NCBI GenBank assembly: GCA_910583845.1
Contig: CAJUAB010000037.1
Span: 1 to 44,109 of the forward strand
Source of the DNA: an uncultured Acetatifactor sp.
Lineage (GTDB): Bacteria > Bacillota > Clostridia > Lachnospirales > Lachnospiraceae
Direction of reading: 5' to 3'
Length of the DNA stretch: 44,109 bases
Part shown: positions 41,883-44,109 of the stretch, in pieces
How positions within the stretch are numbered: the stretch's first letter is position 1
How the letters are laid out: every line of letters begins with the position of its first letter
The notes under the pieces: generated by a model
Told to the model about the DNA's origin: nothing
Seen by the model: the letters and a program-made list of their open reading frames with translations, nothing else
Databases searched by the model: none
Program-made: the position numbers and the translations under genes

Positions 41883-43829
41883 CTACTCCACCAGCTCCAA
41901 CAGCTGCCGCTTCACCTCCGCGGAGGACTGTAATATCTTCTCGTTGGAGGAGTTGATCTGCGCGGACACCGCCGCCAGCTCCTCCGTCTTTTCGTTGATG
42001 CCGCCAACCACCTCCGCCAGATACCGGGCCTGGCTCTGTACCTGAGATATGGCCTCCAGAATCTTGGCCTGAGTGTCGCTGCTGCGGGACGCTGTCGCTT
42101 TGGAATCTGATGCCAGCTTGTTGATCTCTCCCGCCACCACCGCGAAGCCCTTGCCCGCCTCACCGGCCCGGGCCGCCTCGATGGAGGCGTTCAGCGCCAG
42201 CAGATTGGTCTGAGTGGCAACGGAGACCACCTGGTCGTTGTTGGCCGTCAGTTCCTGAATGAGCGCGTTGATGCTGAGCATGGAATCATTCAGGCCGCTA
42301 CAGAAATTCGCCACCTCCAGCACATTATCCGATATCACCTGGCACTCTCTGGCGTTGGTCTCATTGCCCTGCGCCATTTCATCCACCGCCTGATAGACCA
42401 TGTCAAAGCGCTTGTTGATCTCATCAATGGTCTCCACAATCTTCTGATGCTGCCGGGCAATACGCTCCTTTTCCGTCTCCACCTGCCCGGCCAGAGCCAG
42501 CGCGTTGTTCTTCTCCGTCTCCACCAGATCTTTGAGATAATGGATGCAGTTGCCCTTATAATTAAAGCCGTTATAGATGGCCACGGCCATCTCCTCACAG
42601 GTCCGGTACCCGCAGCAGGAGCAGTTGATCCTGCGGGAAGACGGCGTATCCTTCCCCATCTCCATATAGATGGCATTTAACTCCGTCTGGCTGGGTATTT
42701 TCGCCTGGCACTGTGCAGACTTGTCCGTGTACTCGCACAGATAGTCCTCCAGCTTCAAATGGGAGAACTGCCGGTTCAGCGCTCTCAGCCTCTGGGCCGG
42801 TTTCAGACGCCGCGACCAGGTGCTCCTGAAATCATTGTTCTTGCTGGCCGCCTTGATCCGCATCATCTCCATCAGCACATCATCGGTGGCATTGTCCGCC
42901 TTCTCCGTGCCGGTGCCGTACAGACATCCCTGGGCGCAGTTCAGCGCGTCAATAAACAGATAGGGCGTACCGTTCTCCGCTATACGCTTTTTGTTCTGTT
43001 CCAGATAGTGATACATATGGCTCTCGCCTTCACACTGCCGGATATAGGCATCCTCACCCAGAAACCAATACACATTTTCCTTCAGTCCGCCGGGGGTGGG
43101 GTAGATGGAGCCCAGTCCGTACTCAATCTCATCCTTGCAGGAGGGACCGGAAATATGATGGCATCGCACATACTTCATCAGATGATCAAAAGTCACATTG
43201 TACGAGATCAGCCCCTTGCCCCTCACGGACTCGATCTCATCCTTTTTAGCTATACAGGGGCTGATAAAGGCCAGCTTGTCCTGCACCTTCATCTCCTTGC
43301 GCACATACACCGCGGCACACATCATGGGACTCTGCACCGGCATCAGTCTGGGCAGCAGCTGGGGCAGATAGTGTTCGATATAATTCACCACCGCCGGGCA
43401 GGGCTGGGAAATGCCGCCCAGGAAATGGTATTTATCTATGTAATTCAGATAAGCCCAGGTGGTGATATCCGCTCCAAAGGACACGCTGATCATCCGATTG
43501 ACACCCATGGCTTTCAGACCGCCCAGCACACTTCCGTACTCTCTGGGATAATTGGCCAGAAACGCGGGGGCGATCAGGATGGAGATCCGCTCTCCCCGCT
43601 GCAATGCCTTAAAAAAGTCCTCCGTGTCATCCACATATTCCCGGGCACCGTGTTCGCAGGCGTCAAAACAGGCGCCGCAGGCCACGCATTTCGACCCGTC
43701 CACTTCGATGATGTTCCGTCCGTCCGTCTCCTGCCGGGCCACCATGGCCCCCATGCAGCTACAGACTCCGATACACTTATTGCACCCCACGCAATTATCA
43801 TTGGTCCTTACCAAACCGTCCCTTGTCAT
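41883..43829 (-). CDS. Soluble [FeFe]-hydrogenase-like sensor fused to a chemoreceptor signalling domain
   Basis: 648 residues, no signal peptide or membrane segment. Residues 1-65 hold two ferredoxin motifs (C13-C16-C19-C23 and C48-C51-C54-C58). Residues 80-310 are an [FeFe]-hydrogenase large-subunit domain with all four H-cluster cysteines: SQPCP (C144), SPCIAKKDE (C192) and NCAQGCLYGTGT (C298, C302). The proton-relay Cys next to C144 in catalytic enzymes (TSCCP) is Pro143, as in sensory types. Residues 400-430 have a further Cys cluster (CSCCGYRTC ... C428). Residues 435-648 are a methyl-accepting chemotaxis-like coiled coil with the conserved hairpin tip NLLALNASIEAARAGEAGKG. Probably a cytoplasmic redox or H2 sensor talking to CheA/CheW. 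GGAGG precedes the ATG at 43829. Confidence 0.9.
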   Translation of the reverse strand: MTRDGLVRTNDNCVGCNKCIGVCSCMGAMVARQETDGRNIIEVDGSKCVACGACFDACEHGAREYVDDTEDFFKALQRGERISILIAPAFLANYPREYGSVLGGLKAMGVNRMISVSFGADITTWAYLNYIDKYHFLGGISQPCPAVVNYIEHYLPQLLPRLMPVQSPMMCAAVYVRKEMKVQDKLAFISPCIAKKDEIESVRGKGLISYNVTFDHLMKYVRCHHISGPSCKDEIEYGLGSIYPTPGGLKENVYWFLGEDAYIRQCEGESHMYHYLEQNKKRIAENGTPYLFIDALNCAQGCLYGTGTEKADNATDDVLMEMMRIKAASKNNDFRSTWSRRLKPAQRLRALNRQFSHLKLEDYLCEYTDKSAQCQAKIPSQTELNAIYMEMGKDTPSSRRINCSCCGYRTCEEMAVAIYNGFNYKGNCIHYLKDLVETEKNNALALAGQVETEKERIARQHQKIVETIDEINKRFDMVYQAVDEMAQGNETNARECQVISDNVLEVANFCSGLNDSMLSINALIQELTANNDQVVSVATQTNLLALNASIEAARAGEAGKGFAVVAGEINKLASDSKATASRSSDTQAKILEAISQVQSQARYLAEVVGGINEKTEELAAVSAQINSSNEKILQSSAEVKRQLLELVE

Positions 43830-43961
43830 ATACCCTCCTTGCGCATGTGGCAGATGGCCTGCTCTGTTGCTCCAATGAATGCCGGGAACACTGTCCCGGA
43901 CATTTTGCCCTGCGGTTAGATATCTCCCTCTTTGCAGATCCAGAAATATAAGAATCAAGGC

Positions 43962-44109
43962 TTAGAATCTTAAAAAAATTATATCACATTCAAAGCTCGA
44001 TTTCACTATATAACTTTCAAAAGTATCAATGAATTTTTCAAACTGTTTTCGCTGGATTTGAATACGGTTGCCGTTCATAATCACCCACCCGGCAGCCGGG
44101 TTTTCTTCC
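43962..44109 (-). CDS. C-terminal end of a probable LytTR-type regulator (partial)
   Basis: An uninterrupted minus-strand frame enters from the window edge and gives 48 residues ending at TAA. The part GWVIMNGNRIQIQRKQFEK followed by FIDTFESYI looks like the last strands and helix of a LytTR DNA-binding domain, where a 'NG..I.I.R' turn is common. The rest is outside the window. The extended -10 of the next gene lies inside its last codons. Assignment is tentative; the frame itself is convincing. Confidence 0.45.
   Translation of the reverse strand, partial: EENPAAGWVIMNGNRIQIQRKQFEKFIDTFESYIVKSSFECDIIFLRF
43978..43986 (-). promoter_or_regulatory. Extended -10 promoter of the H-cluster sensor gene
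   Basis: TGA-TATAAT (perfect -10 with TGn) on the minus strand, about 150 bases before the ATG, inside the 3' end of the upstream partial gene. No good -35. Confidence 0.5.

Overview
The window looks like chromosome of a gut-type member of the Lachnospiraceae (Clostridia, Bacillota). This is inference. It rests on Gram-positive features (strong GGAGG ribosome sites, TTGACA/TATAAT promoters, a T-box leader, HprK with a Crh/HPr-like protein, WhiA, RapZ, a Firmicutes-type LplB/LplC/YesL sugar importer), a fairly high GC content and an archaeal-type ProS. No rRNA, tRNA, CRISPR array or intact insertion sequence was seen. Most genes lie on the minus strand.

Layout. 0-8.4 kb is an accessory-like stretch: a MATE exporter, a PD-(D/E)XK Rpn/transposase-family protein, a GNAT acetyltransferase with an 18-bp repeat tract, a cyclophilin, a large lipoprotein with a solute-binding domain, and an AT-rich pair (DUF4062 plus a SUKH-like fragment) that resembles defence or conflict genes. 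8.7-15.8 kb is a conserved carbon and cell-wall control block read on the minus strand: hprK, ROK glucokinase, murB, rapZ, whiA, a Crh-like HPr that has Glu instead of the phosphorylatable His, a lipid kinase, then fba. 15.9-21.1 kb is a lplB-lplC-SBP-yesL sugar ABC operon with its own promoter and terminator; it separates hprK from the ftsH-uvrC pair at 21.4-25.8 kb.

26-35.9 kb holds a DUF1846 protein (+), YitT, thioredoxin, a serine hydrolase, and the chain exonuclease-DacF-TrmB, in which the DacF-like carboxypeptidase carries seven 28-residue basic repeats on the cytoplasmic side of its membrane anchor. A PadR-DUF1700/DUF4097 operon follows. 35.9-37.8 kb has almost no genes: three 101-bp tandem repeats in the padR leader, two related promoters (one driving an untracked 57-codon small ORF), an array of GGGTA/TACCC hairpins, a 160-bp element closed by 27-nt inverted repeats, and a decayed IS630-like fragment.

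37.8-44.1 kb has an alpha/beta hydrolase and proS under a T-box with tandem hairpin repeats in the leader, an aldose epimerase, and a soluble protein joining ferredoxin clusters, an [FeFe]-hydrogenase H-cluster domain and a chemoreceptor signalling domain. The window ends inside a probable LytTR-type gene.

The most interesting items are the H-cluster chemoreceptor, the repeat-tailed DacF, the structured non-coding region at 36-37.6 kb, and the hairpin repeats between the T-box and proS. All family calls are from reading motifs, with no database search; start sites were moved where the ribosome site argued for it.
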